From Candidatus Aphodousia faecipullorum (lineage in GTDB: Bacteria > Pseudomonadota > Gammaproteobacteria > Burkholderiales > Burkholderiaceae_F): 39,428 bases of DNA. Both the position numbers and the translations under genes were made by a program. Shown here in pieces: positions 1 through 6,704 of this stretch. The notes under the pieces were generated by a model, which worked only from the letters and a program-made list of their open reading frames with translations, did no database searches and was not told the DNA's origin. The DNA lies in the NCBI GenBank assembly GCA_018714205.1, contig DVNR01000037.1, positions 1 through 39,428 of the forward strand, read 5' to 3'. Position 1 is the stretch's first letter, and each line of letters opens with the position of its first letter.

Positions 1-321
1 ATATTTACCGATCACATCACCGACAACACGCGCAGACTTCTTTGTCGGACGGGAAAAAGTGTTCCCCATTTGATCCATCGCGTAGAGCACGCGACGATGC
101 ACAGGCTTAAGACCATCTCGTACATCGGGCAAAGCACGTCCCACGATCACGCTCATCGCGTAGTCCAAGTAGGCCCGTTTCATTTCACCTTCTAGCGAAA
201 CTGGCAAAAGCTCTTGAGCAATATCGACCATTGACCCAACGTCTTTCTGTTCTTCATCAACCTGCTCTTGAGGAGCGCCTTCACCATTAGGATTCTCTTT
301 GATATCTTCGTTATCAGACAT
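1..321 (-). CDS. gyrA: DNA gyrase subunit A, N-terminal part (cut by window edge)
   Basis: This is the 5' end of the gene for the cleavage/religation subunit of the type II topoisomerase that supercoils DNA. The 107 visible codons contain the family signature [20 protein letters not shown] and then [14 protein letters not shown], where the window ends. The end falls just before the HPHGD segment, so the quinolone-resistance region and the catalytic tyrosine are not visible. The chosen ATG at 319-321 adds about 30 acidic residues (rich in Glu, Asp and Gln) ahead of the Met (codon at 229-231) that lines up with the E. coli start. That second Met is a possible alternative start. A weak GGA-type ribosome site lies about 10 bases upstream of the chosen ATG. 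Identity is certain; the exact start is less so. Confidence 0.97.
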   Translation of the reverse strand, partial: MSDNEDIKENPNGEGAPQEQVDEEQKDVGSMVDIAQELLPVSLEGEMKRAYLDYAMSVIVGRALPDVRDGLKPVHRRVLYAMDQMGNTFSRPTKKSARVVGDVIGKY

Positions 322-666
322 TGAAAACACATTCCGTAAATTTTTACCAATCTGTCGATTTTATCAGATTTCAACAATTTTTCCCATTGCAAAAACTTAT
401 TTTTATCCTTTATATTCAATGATTTATCTTTTGTTCTATTTGCAAAAATCTTTTTCTTTCTCCCGAAAATCTGCAAATTGGATTGACTGACAAAATGAAG
501 CCTTCGCAACAACCGCTTTGCAGAATCCTTAATGACTTTTCCGTTGCGACAACCACCCAAGGCTCACTGATCAGTCAACAAGCAACAAACTGATGAGGGA
601 ATGGGACCGGCGCCGAGGTTTTAGAAGGCTACAGAGCTCCAGGCATATTGCGTGCGAGGTTTGACC

Positions 667-711
667 ATGGGGCGTCTCAGCACATTACGCCTCATTGTTT
701 GGCTGCCATAA
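667..711 (+). CDS. Possible 14-residue leader peptide upstream of the ornithine decarboxylase gene
   Basis: ATG at 667 opens a 14-codon frame, MGRLSTLRLIVWLP, ending at TAA 709-711. A convincing ribosome binding site, GAGG, lies 7 bases upstream of the ATG. This is better than the sites in front of many annotated genes here. The peptide has two Arg codons and four Leu. Its stop lies 185 bases before the decarboxylase start, a layout resembling the E. coli speFL-speF leader, in which an ornithine-sensing peptide controls downstream expression. There is no clear sequence similarity to SpeFL. It is a candidate only; a chance ORF remains possible. Confidence 0.35.
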   Translation: MGRLSTLRLIVWLP

Positions 712-775
712 GCAGGTTCTGACGCTTAATAAGTGTTATCGGTTAGCATTCCGACGGCAAACTTTTCTTTATCGC

Positions 776-883
776 GTGCGGTCGTTCATTAACTTCCTTA
801 CAATTCACGCTAAGAGCCCGTTGGGCAAAAGTCACTCGCACAACAAAGTGCAGCCGTTTTTTCGATTCAACCTCACTACTTGA
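776..883 (+). CDS. Possible 35-codon leader ORF whose stop overlaps the decarboxylase ribosome site
   Basis: This frame can start at GTG 776, at TTG 695 (62 codons) or at TTG 821 (20 codons, with a weak AAGAG upstream). It ends at TGA 881-883. The stop is embedded in the TGAGGA stretch that serves as the ribosome site of the ornithine decarboxylase gene, so its translation could be coupled to that gene. The C-terminal segment PFFRFN is rich in aromatics, loosely like the FHFFN end of the E. coli ornithine-sensing arrest peptide SpeFL, which is also about 34 residues long. No strong ribosome site supports any start. Coding status is uncertain. Confidence 0.2.
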   Translation: MRSFINFLTIHAKSPLGKSHSHNKVQPFFRFNLTT

Positions 884-896
884 GGATATTCCTACT

Positions 897-3047
897 ATGC
901 GTCCAATTAAAATCGCCGTTAGCGCTGGTTACGAACAAACGATTCGTTGCGATCGCGAAATTGTTCCTTTTGATCAAGCGGATTTAATGGAAGTCTCCGC
1001 GGTCGTGCTCTCTGGCAAAGATATCCAAGCAGGGAAGCTTGACCGTATACGCGATCTTCACCTCAATTTACCGGTTTTTGCTGTCAGCGAACCCGATGTC
1101 GCCTTGCCAACCGAAGCGCTTTACGGTGTTTTGGACACCAATCCGAGCAATCGTGATTTTTACGGACGTCAAGTCGATCAAGCAGCCAAAAAGTATGAAA
1201 CTCAGATGCTCCCTCCTTTTTTTGGAAGCCTCGTCGACTATGTTCAAGCCGGCAATGTCCAGTTTGACTGTCCAGGCCACCAAGGCGGCGCTTTTTTCCG
1301 ACGCCACCCCGCCGGTCGCGCTTTTTATGATTTTTTTGGTGAATCCATTTTCCGTTCGGACCTCTGTAACGCCGACGTCTCAATGGGGGATTTGTTAATA
1401 CACGAGGGCGCCCCCTTCGCTGCGCAGCAAGCGGCTGCCAAAATTTATAACGCCGATAAAACCTACTTTGTCTTAAACGGAACCTCCGCTTCCAATAAAG
1501 TGGTTCTTAACGCCGTTCTCACGCCCGGCGACCTGGTTTTATTTGATCGAAACAATCACAAATCCAACCACCATGGCGCGCTTTTGCAAGCTGGCGCGAC
1601 GCCTGTGTATCTGGAAACGGCTCGAAACCCCTATGGGTTTATCGGAGGCATTGACGCGCACTGCTTCAACGAAAACTATTTGCGTGACTTGGTCCGTGAA
1701 GTAGCTCCTGAAAAAGCGAATGCAAAGCGCCCCTTCCGCTTGGCGGTCATTCAGCTCGGCACTTACGATGGAACAATCTATAACGCCCGCCAGGTCGTTG
1801 ATAGTATTGGTCACCTTTGTGATTACATCCTTTTTGATTCGGCTTGGGTCGGCTACGAGCAATTTATCCCCATGATGAAAGATTGCTCACCACTTTTATT
1901 GGAACTCGGCCCTGACGACCCCGGCATTTTTGTTACGCAGTCTGTTCACAAACAGCAAGCCGGTTTTTCTCAGACGTCACAAATTCATAAAAAAGACAGC
2001 CATATCAAAGGACAGGATCGGTATGTGCCACATAAACGCGTCAATAACGCCTTTATGATGCATGCATCAACAAGTCCTTTCTATCCACTTTTCGCCGCCC
2101 TGGACGTCAACGCAAAAATGCACGAGGGCGAGCTTGGCAAAGCTCTTTGGCTTGACTGCGTCAAAGTCGGCATAGAAGCTCGTAAATTGCTTCTGAAAAA
2201 TTGCCGCTACATTCGCCCATTCATCCCCGATCAGGTCGATGGTCAACCTTGGGAAAGTTTTGACACTGAGGAGATGGCGCAGGACTTAAAGTTCTTTGAC
2301 TTCAAACCCGGAGAAAAGTGGCACGCCTTCGAGGGCTACGGGGAAAAGCAGTATTTTGTGGATCCCTGCAAGTTCTTGCTGACAACCCCCGGCATCAACA
2401 CAGAAACAGGAGAATACGAAGACTTTGGTGTTCCGGCAACGATTCTTGCAAACTATCTTCGCGAAAATAATATCGTGCCGGAAAAGTGCGATCTGAATTC
2501 CATTCTCTTTTTGATGACGCCTGCTGAAGACACGGCAAAAATGACGCATTTGGTGATGCAAATCAAGCGTTTTGAGCAACTTTTGGACGAGAACGCCCCC
2601 CTTGAGACCGTTTTACCAAGCATTTACCACGCTCACGAAGAGCGATATCGAGGCTACACCATCAGGCAACTTTGCCAAGAAATGCATGACTTCTATAAGA
2701 GTCGCAATGTCAAAGCGCTACAAAAGGCAATGTTTCGAAAAGATCATTTTCCCAAGATGGCCATGCTCCCTCAACAGGCGCACTTTGAGTTTATCCGAGG
2801 CCATGTTGAATTAATTCCCCTTGAAAAGGCTCAGGGTCGCATCGCCGCGGAAGGTGCTTTGCCCTATCCGCCTGGCGTACTTTGTTGTGTTCCCGGGGAA
2901 GTGTGGGGCGGCGCCGTCCTGGAATATTTCCTCGCGCTTGAAGAAGGCATTAACCGAATGCCGGGCTTTGCCCCTGAATTGCAAGGCGTTTATATTCAAA
3001 CGGATTCCGATGGCCGCAAGCGCGCCTACGGCTACGTATTGCGTTAA
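897..3047 (+). CDS. speC: Ornithine decarboxylase, PLP-dependent (SpeC/SpeF type)
   Basis: The enzyme decarboxylates ornithine to putrescine, the first step of polyamine synthesis, and in its inducible form also consumes protons during acid stress. At 716 residues it matches the 711-732 residues of the E. coli SpeC and SpeF enzymes and can be read alongside SpeC almost end to end. Visible landmarks are the N-terminal wing domain (about 1-105), FDCPGHQGGAF, the YFVLNGTSASNK and FDRNNHKSNHHGAL PLP-domain motifs, FDSAWVGYEQF, and SVHKQQAGFSQ with the PLP-binding Lys near residue 352. The C-terminal domain is complete. The ribosome site GAGG at 882-885 lies about 11 bases before the ATG and overlaps an upstream ORF stop. 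SpeC and SpeF cannot be separated by sequence alone; the long leader favours an inducible role. The very close likeness to gammaproteobacterial enzymes could reflect transfer. Confidence 0.93.
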   Translation: MRPIKIAVSAGYEQTIRCDREIVPFDQADLMEVSAVVLSGKDIQAGKLDRIRDLHLNLPVFAVSEPDVALPTEALYGVLDTNPSNRDFYGRQVDQAAKKYETQMLPPFFGSLVDYVQAGNVQFDCPGHQGGAFFRRHPAGRAFYDFFGESIFRSDLCNADVSMGDLLIHEGAPFAAQQAAAKIYNADKTYFVLNGTSASNKVVLNAVLTPGDLVLFDRNNHKSNHHGALLQAGATPVYLETARNPYGFIGGIDAHCFNENYLRDLVREVAPEKANAKRPFRLAVIQLGTYDGTIYNARQVVDSIGHLCDYILFDSAWVGYEQFIPMMKDCSPLLLELGPDDPGIFVTQSVHKQQAGFSQTSQIHKKDSHIKGQDRYVPHKRVNNAFMMHASTSPFYPLFAALDVNAKMHEGELGKALWLDCVKVGIEARKLLLKNCRYIRPFIPDQVDGQPWESFDTEEMAQDLKFFDFKPGEKWHAFEGYGEKQYFVDPCKFLLTTPGINTETGEYEDFGVPATILANYLRENNIVPEKCDLNSILFLMTPAEDTAKMTHLVMQIKRFEQLLDENAPLETVLPSIYHAHEERYRGYTIRQLCQEMHDFYKSRNVKALQKAMFRKDHFPKMAMLPQQAHFEFIRGHVELIPLEKAQGRIAAEGALPYPPGVLCCVPGEVWGGAVLEYFLALEEGINRMPGFAPELQGVYIQTDSDGRKRAYGYVLR

Positions 3048-3113
3048 ATCATTTATCTTGGAGCCGTTAACCTTGTGTCGTTAACGACTCCGATCTTTGA
3101 AAGAGTGAAAAAC

Positions 3114-4424
3114 ATGCACGTTTCCACACTAATTCACGCCGGTGCCGTCATGCCGATGGCTCCGGTGAATTCCGTTTTTACTCATCATAGTGTTTTGTTT
3201 GACAACGGAAAGGTCGTCGCGGTATTGCCCACGCAGGATTGCTCGACAATCACGGCCGATGAGGTTTACGAGCTACCCAACCATATTGTTTTACCCGGAT
3301 TCGTGAACGCGCACACACACGCGCCGATGAACCTCTTGCGCGGCATGGGGGCAGATCTTTCCTTGATGGATTGGCTGCAAACGAAAATATGGCCGGCAGA
3401 AGGTAAGCTGATGAGTCCCGAATTTTGCTATGAAGGGTCGCTTTTGGCTGCCGAAGAAATGATTCGCAGCGGCATCACGTGCGCAAGTGATCACTACTTC
3501 TTCTCTGAAGACATAGCCCGCGCATTCACCGATGCTGGTATGAAATGTTCAGTCTCCGGCATTGTGATCGGCTTCCCGTCTGCGATGGCAAAAAACGACG
3601 ATGACTATCTCCATTGCGCTGAAGCGCTGTTTGAGCGTTTTCATCAAAGCCGAACCGTTCGCGTCACGGTTGGTCCACACGCGCCGTACACCGTATGCGA
3701 CGAAACACTTGTCAAAGTCCGTGATTTAGCCATTCGGCACAATGCGAAAATCCATATGCACGTGGATGAAACTCAGACAGAAATTGAGGAGTCGCTGCAG
3801 AAATACGGTGTTCGGCCGATCGAACGCTTAAGTCGCTTGAGGCTCATCAATGAAAATTTCATCGCCGTGCATTGCGTTCACCCAAACGACAATGAACAAG
3901 CTATTCTTGCCAAGGCCAAAGCAAGCGTTGTGCATTGTCCATGCTCAAATTTGAAGTTGGCAAGTGGATTCGCCCCTATTGCCCATATGATGCAACAGGG
4001 GATCAACATCGCAATCGGCACAGACGGCGTAGCCAGCAATGACAAGCTGGACCTCCTGGGCGAGACGCGCCTGGCGGCCATGCTCGGGAAAGCCATCGCC
4101 GGCGACACGACAAGCATGAAGGTCGCTGACTTGCTCTACAGCGCAACCCTGGGCGGTGCCAAGGCCCTTGGCTGGGACGATAGGATCGGCTCACTGGAAA
4201 AAGGCAAAGACGCCGATATGATTGCGGTTGACTTGGGAGGCTTTGACACTCAGCCGGTTTATGACCCCGCCAGCCAGCTCCTTTATAGCGCTGGGCGCGA
4301 AGATATTTCCCACGTCTGGATTGATGGGCGTCTTGTTGTGAGAAAACAACAAACCGTCATGCATCGCAGCCTAGACGAAAAAAAGTTACAGAAAATGGCA
4401 CAAACGTGGCAGAATAGAATTTAG
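3114..4424 (+). CDS. mtaD: 5-methylthioadenosine/S-adenosylhomocysteine deaminase (TRZ/ATZ amidohydrolase)
   Basis: This cytoplasmic metal-dependent amidohydrolase is predicted to deaminate methylthioadenosine and/or S-adenosylhomocysteine to the inosyl forms. The metal-site HxH is in GFVNAHTHAPMNLLRGM. It is followed by VGPHAPYTV, the HMHVDET metal/catalytic motif, a later His in AVHCVH, and the GTDGVASNDKLDLL aspartate motif. This order is typical of the MtaD/SsnA/AtzA group. The ATG at 3114 is chosen over an upstream GTG at 3075 because AGAG lies 8 bases before it, giving 436 residues, a normal length. It lies 66 bases after the decarboxylase gene on the same strand. Spermidine synthesis downstream of putrescine releases methylthioadenosine, so the pairing makes metabolic sense. 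Guanine deaminase or another pyrimidine or triazine hydrolase activity is possible. Confidence 0.82.
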   Translation: MHVSTLIHAGAVMPMAPVNSVFTHHSVLFDNGKVVAVLPTQDCSTITADEVYELPNHIVLPGFVNAHTHAPMNLLRGMGADLSLMDWLQTKIWPAEGKLMSPEFCYEGSLLAAEEMIRSGITCASDHYFFSEDIARAFTDAGMKCSVSGIVIGFPSAMAKNDDDYLHCAEALFERFHQSRTVRVTVGPHAPYTVCDETLVKVRDLAIRHNAKIHMHVDETQTEIEESLQKYGVRPIERLSRLRLINENFIAVHCVHPNDNEQAILAKAKASVVHCPCSNLKLASGFAPIAHMMQQGINIAIGTDGVASNDKLDLLGETRLAAMLGKAIAGDTTSMKVADLLYSATLGGAKALGWDDRIGSLEKGKDADMIAVDLGGFDTQPVYDPASQLLYSAGREDISHVWIDGRLVVRKQQTVMHRSLDEKKLQKMAQTWQNRI

Positions 4425-4430
4425 TATCGG

Positions 4431-4474
4431 TTGGTTTCCCCAAAGGGCCACTCGCGAGGGCGGTGGGAGACCAG
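4431..4474 (+). repeat. 10-bp stem-loop between mtaD and ompA
   Basis: TTGGTTTCCC (4431-4440) pairs with GGGAGACCAG (4465-4474), with two G-U pairs as RNA. The 24-base loop contains the palindrome CTCGCGAG. It begins seven bases after the mtaD stop and has no following T-run, so it is not a typical intrinsic terminator. It may stabilise the ompA leader or protect the mtaD 3' end. Confidence 0.45.
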
Positions 4475-4480
4475 CTTGTA

Positions 4481-4515
4481 TGGCGCTTGCGGTCGCCACA
4501 GGTTGTATTACCGCA
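4481..4515 (+). promoter_or_regulatory. Candidate H-type RNA pseudoknot in the ompA leader
   Basis: Stem 1 is TGGCG (4481-4485) with CGCCA (4494-4498). Stem 2 pairs TGCGGT (4488-4493), which lies in the loop of stem 1, with ACCGCA (4510-4515). The stems abut with no intervening base. Loop 1 is 2 bases and the last loop 11 bases, both sterically reasonable. The structure ends 11 bases before the GGAG ribosome site (4527-4530) of ompA. It does not match a riboswitch class I can name. It could be an mRNA-stabilising or translation-control element, or chance pairing. Confidence 0.35.
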
Positions 4516-4539
4516 TGAATCCAATTGGAGAAAATTATT

Positions 4540-5118
4540 ATGAAAAAAAGTATTGTTTTGAGCGCCGCTATGCTCGCCCTTCTCGCTACGAGCGGTATGG
4601 CTAGCGCCGCTGACGCCTTCCCGTATGTTAAGGCTGCTAACGGCTCTATCGTTCACTCCGGTTACGGTCTTTGCGTTCGCACCGGCTACTGGACCCCGGC
4701 TTTGGCCGAAGGCACGGGCTGCGACGGTGACGTGGCTAACACCGGCAAGATCGTTTTGGCTGCTGACACGCTCTTTGACGTGAACTCTGCCAAGCTGAAA
4801 CCCGAAGGTCTCAACATGTTGCAAGAATTGGTTGCCCGCATGTCCGGTTTGAATGTTGAAGTCGTGATGGCAACCGGTTACACCGACCGCACGGGTCCTG
4901 ATGCTTACAACCAAGCTTTGAGCGAACGTCGTGCTCAATCCGTGAAGGACTTCATGGTTGCTCAAGGCGTTCCGGCCGACAAGATCCAAACCGAAGGCAA
5001 GGGTCCTGCTGACCCGGTCGTTACCTGCTCTGACGAAGGTCCGCGCGCTGACGTGATCGCCTGCTTGGCCCCGAACCGCCGCGCCGTCGTTGAAGTGGTT
5101 GGCACCCGCGCTCAATAA
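4540..5118 (+). CDS. ompA: OmpA-family peptidoglycan-associating envelope protein
   Basis: This is a secreted OmpA_C-domain protein of 192 residues. Residues 1-23 form a Sec signal peptide (MKKS, hydrophobic core, ASA cleavage site). After a short linker with a possible Cys pair, the OmpA-like peptidoglycan-binding domain spans about 68-188. It shows LFDVNSAKLKPEG, ATGYTDRTG, LSERRAQSVKDFM and PNRRAVVEV, including the Arg and Asp positions that contact diaminopimelate. There is no beta-barrel, so it differs from E. coli OmpA and resembles the short OmpA proteins found near gyrA in Burkholderiales. The start at 4540 is chosen over an in-frame ATG at 4525 because GGAG lies 9 bases upstream. Strongly biased codons (GCT, GGT, CGC, TTG) suggest very high expression. 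A strong terminator follows, and a structured leader precedes it. Confidence 0.9.
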   Translation: MKKSIVLSAAMLALLATSGMASAADAFPYVKAANGSIVHSGYGLCVRTGYWTPALAEGTGCDGDVANTGKIVLAADTLFDVNSAKLKPEGLNMLQELVARMSGLNVEVVMATGYTDRTGPDAYNQALSERRAQSVKDFMVAQGVPADKIQTEGKGPADPVVTCSDEGPRADVIACLAPNRRAVVEVVGTRAQ

Positions 5119-5149
5119 TTAGTGGATCCACTGTCCATTAGTTAATCGG

Positions 5150-5180
5150 AAGGCGCTCTAATCCATAGAGCGCCTTTTTT
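5150..5180 (+). terminator. Rho-independent terminator after ompA
   Basis: AAGGCGCTCT (5150-5159) pairs perfectly with AGAGCGCCTT (5167-5176) around a 7-base loop and runs into a T-tract. It should end the ompA transcript 32 bases after the stop, isolating ompA from gph. Confidence 0.93.
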
Positions 5181-5205
5181 CTTGCCTTTATCGAATCATC
5201 CGTTT

Positions 5206-5880
5206 ATGCCGACACCCTTTGTTCTTTTTGATTTAGACGGAACACTCATTGACAGTGCACCGGATCTCGTCGCCAGTTTAAATCGTCTGCGAACCCACGC
5301 CGGATTAGAGGAGTTGCCTTTTAGCAAATTGCGACAACATGCAGGCCGAGGAGCTCGCGGGTTATTAGAAGTCGGACTTTCTGTGACTCCCGACGATGTT
5401 CTTTATGAGCAACTGAAAACTGAATTTTTAGACGACTACGCCAAACATTGCTGTGAACATGTCATTGCCTTCGACGGTATTGGCCTTTTGCTCAACAGCA
5501 TTGAAAAACAAGGTTGGGACTGGGGCATCGTAACCAACAAAAATAGCGTATTCACCAATCCCATTGTTGAGCATCTTCAATGGACCCAACGGGCAAAAAT
5601 CATCATCAGTGGCGATGCAACAGGCAAACTCAAACCACAACCGGACAATATCCTTTTCGCTCTGGAAAAAAGTGGCCATGAGGCCGCCGAAACAGTCTAT
5701 ATTGGCGATGACTTGAGAGACTGCCTGGCCGCCCATGCCGCCAAAATCCCATTTATCGCCGCCTCGTGGGGGTATTTAGGCAAAAACCGAGATATTGCCC
5801 AATGGCAGGCGGACTTCATCGCACAAAACACCGATGAGTTATTAATCTGGTTAAAAGCCTATTTCAATAGTCCGCTTTAA
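5206..5880 (+). CDS. gph: Phosphoglycolate phosphatase (HAD family)
   Basis: This cytoplasmic phosphatase hydrolyses 2-phosphoglycolate, a product of DNA end repair and oxygenase side reactions. HAD motif I is FDLDGTLIDSAPD, with the nucleophile Asp9 and general acid Asp11. Motif II is IVTNKN, motif III is the Lys in GKLKPQPDN, and motif IV is VYIGDDLRD. The cap domain between about residues 18 and 85 is typical of subclass I. The ATG at 5206 gives 224 residues, the usual length. An upstream TTG at 5182 would lie on the terminator tail and is rejected. In Burkholderiales gph usually sits beside ubiG; here ubiG is absent. No strong ribosome site is visible. Another HAD phosphatase substrate is possible. 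Confidence 0.85.
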   Translation: MPTPFVLFDLDGTLIDSAPDLVASLNRLRTHAGLEELPFSKLRQHAGRGARGLLEVGLSVTPDDVLYEQLKTEFLDDYAKHCCEHVIAFDGIGLLLNSIEKQGWDWGIVTNKNSVFTNPIVEHLQWTQRAKIIISGDATGKLKPQPDNILFALEKSGHEAAETVYIGDDLRDCLAAHAAKIPFIAASWGYLGKNRDIAQWQADFIAQNTDELLIWLKAYFNSPL

Positions 5881-5936
5881 GATTGAAGCAATGTTGGCAG
5901 ATTAAAATGGCTAACATACCCAGAAAGATTAAGGGT

Positions 5937-6000
5937 TAACACCTAAAAAACTAGGGTAAACGATAGATTTTTAGGTCATCACTATTGTTTCCCGGTGTTA
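5937..6000 (+). repeat. Two mutually exclusive inverted repeats upstream of hemG
   Basis: ACCTAAAAA (5941-5949) matches TTTTTAGGT (5968-5976) perfectly. The overlapping TAACACC (5937-5943) matches GGTGTTA (5994-6000). Because the left arms share the ACC at 5941-5943, only one stem can form at a time. They lie 75-138 bases before hemG, in an AT-rich region, and could be an operator or an RNA switch. Confidence 0.4.
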
Positions 6001-6074
6001 TAGGCTTAATTGTTTTTATTGATCCTGTTTGAAACGTTTATCAGACGTTTTCAGGCAGATGAGGAGAATAAGAA

Positions 6075-6611
6075 ATGAAATCTGTGCTCGTGGTCTATTT
6101 CAGCCGCGGTGGACATACGGCTCGCGTTGCTCGCCGTATTTGGGAAACGGTGATCGCCGAAGGCAACCAAGCCGATATGATGAGCATGACAGAAGCTGAC
6201 CGTGAGGGAGTGCAATGGGACAAATACGATCTAGTCATCGTCGGCGCTCCGGTTCTTTACGGGACATATACCAAAACGGTCATGCATTTCGTCACGAAAT
6301 ACAAAGACCAGCTCAACGCCAAACCGCACAGTTTCTTCAATGTCTCCGTTGTAGCCCGCACGCCGTATAAAGCGACCCCCGAAGGCAATCGCTACATGCA
6401 AAAGTTCTTGAAGATGTCGCCTTGGACGCCGCGAGATGTCAAATGCATCGCCGGGAAGGTAGACTACCCGAATTGGGGCTGGCTTGATACCAAGATGATC
6501 CAACTGATCATGAAAATGACCAAAGGTCCGACCGATCCGACCGCTGTCATTGATTACACGGACTGGGAAGATGTCAAGACCTACGCTCGTCATTGCTTGA
6601 CGCTAGCCTAA
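6075..6611 (+). CDS. hemG: Menaquinone-dependent protoporphyrinogen oxidase (HemG, flavodoxin fold)
   Basis: The enzyme oxidises protoporphyrinogen IX to protoporphyrin IX in heme synthesis and passes electrons to the membrane quinone pool, menaquinone when anaerobic. The 178 residues match the length of E. coli HemG (181) and its pattern. This includes an N-terminal FMN-binding loop in VVYFSRGGHTARVARRI, VIVGAPVLYGTY, the VSVVARTPYKATPEGN segment, the HemG-specific insert with FLKMSPWTP and IAGKVDYP, and a C-terminal MIQLIMKMTKGPTD/DYTDWE. The start is supported by GAGGAG about 9 bases upstream. HemG is mainly a gammaproteobacterial form; most betaproteobacteria use HemY or HemJ, so transfer is possible. 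A general flavodoxin-domain protein is the alternative, but the insert argues for HemG. Confidence 0.88.
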   Translation: MKSVLVVYFSRGGHTARVARRIWETVIAEGNQADMMSMTEADREGVQWDKYDLVIVGAPVLYGTYTKTVMHFVTKYKDQLNAKPHSFFNVSVVARTPYKATPEGNRYMQKFLKMSPWTPRDVKCIAGKVDYPNWGWLDTKMIQLIMKMTKGPTDPTAVIDYTDWEDVKTYARHCLTLA

Positions 6612-6625
6612 TTGTTGCTATCAAA

Positions 6626-6664
6626 AAACCTCGAAGAATTGCTTGCATGCTTTCTTCGAGGTTT
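6626..6664 (+). terminator. Terminator-like hairpin after hemG
   Basis: AAACCTCGAAGAA (6626-6638) pairs perfectly with TTCTTCGAGGTTT (6652-6664), a 13-bp stem with a 13-base loop, 14 bases past the hemG stop. The plus side continues GTATATTT, and the minus side has a T6 run, so it could act in either direction. Only the plus strand has an upstream gene to end. Confidence 0.75.
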
Positions 6665-6704
6665 GTATATTTCGAACCGAATTATTTTTTCCAACTAAAT
6701 CCTT

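Larger units (their letters stand above)
322..896. other. 575-base divergent intergenic region between gyrA and the ornithine decarboxylase gene
   Basis: The first part, roughly 322-560, is strongly AT-rich and is presumably the gyrA promoter and leader on the minus strand. A 10-base palindrome, ACTGATCAGT, sits at 566-575. From about 600 onward the composition becomes more balanced. This part holds two short plus-strand ORFs (listed separately) and several small hairpins, including GGCGT/ACGCC around 671-691 and an ACGCTT/AAGTGT stem around 724-738. I see no tRNA, no recognisable riboswitch class and no clear sigma-70 promoter. The longer ORFs here on either strand look like chance. Confidence 0.5.

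Noticed and set aside
590-650. CTGATGAG sequence resembling a hammerhead ribozyme core
   Set aside because: No GAAA-containing partner strand with a supporting stem II or a stem III cleavage site lies nearby.
4357-5115. 252-codon ORF on the minus strand covering all of ompA
   Set aside because: It is an antisense shadow caused by the strong codon bias of ompA; it has no ribosome site and a low-complexity composition.
6000-6060. FNR-like site (TTGAT...) before hemG
   Set aside because: Only the left half-site matches; the right half ATCAA is absent at the required spacing.
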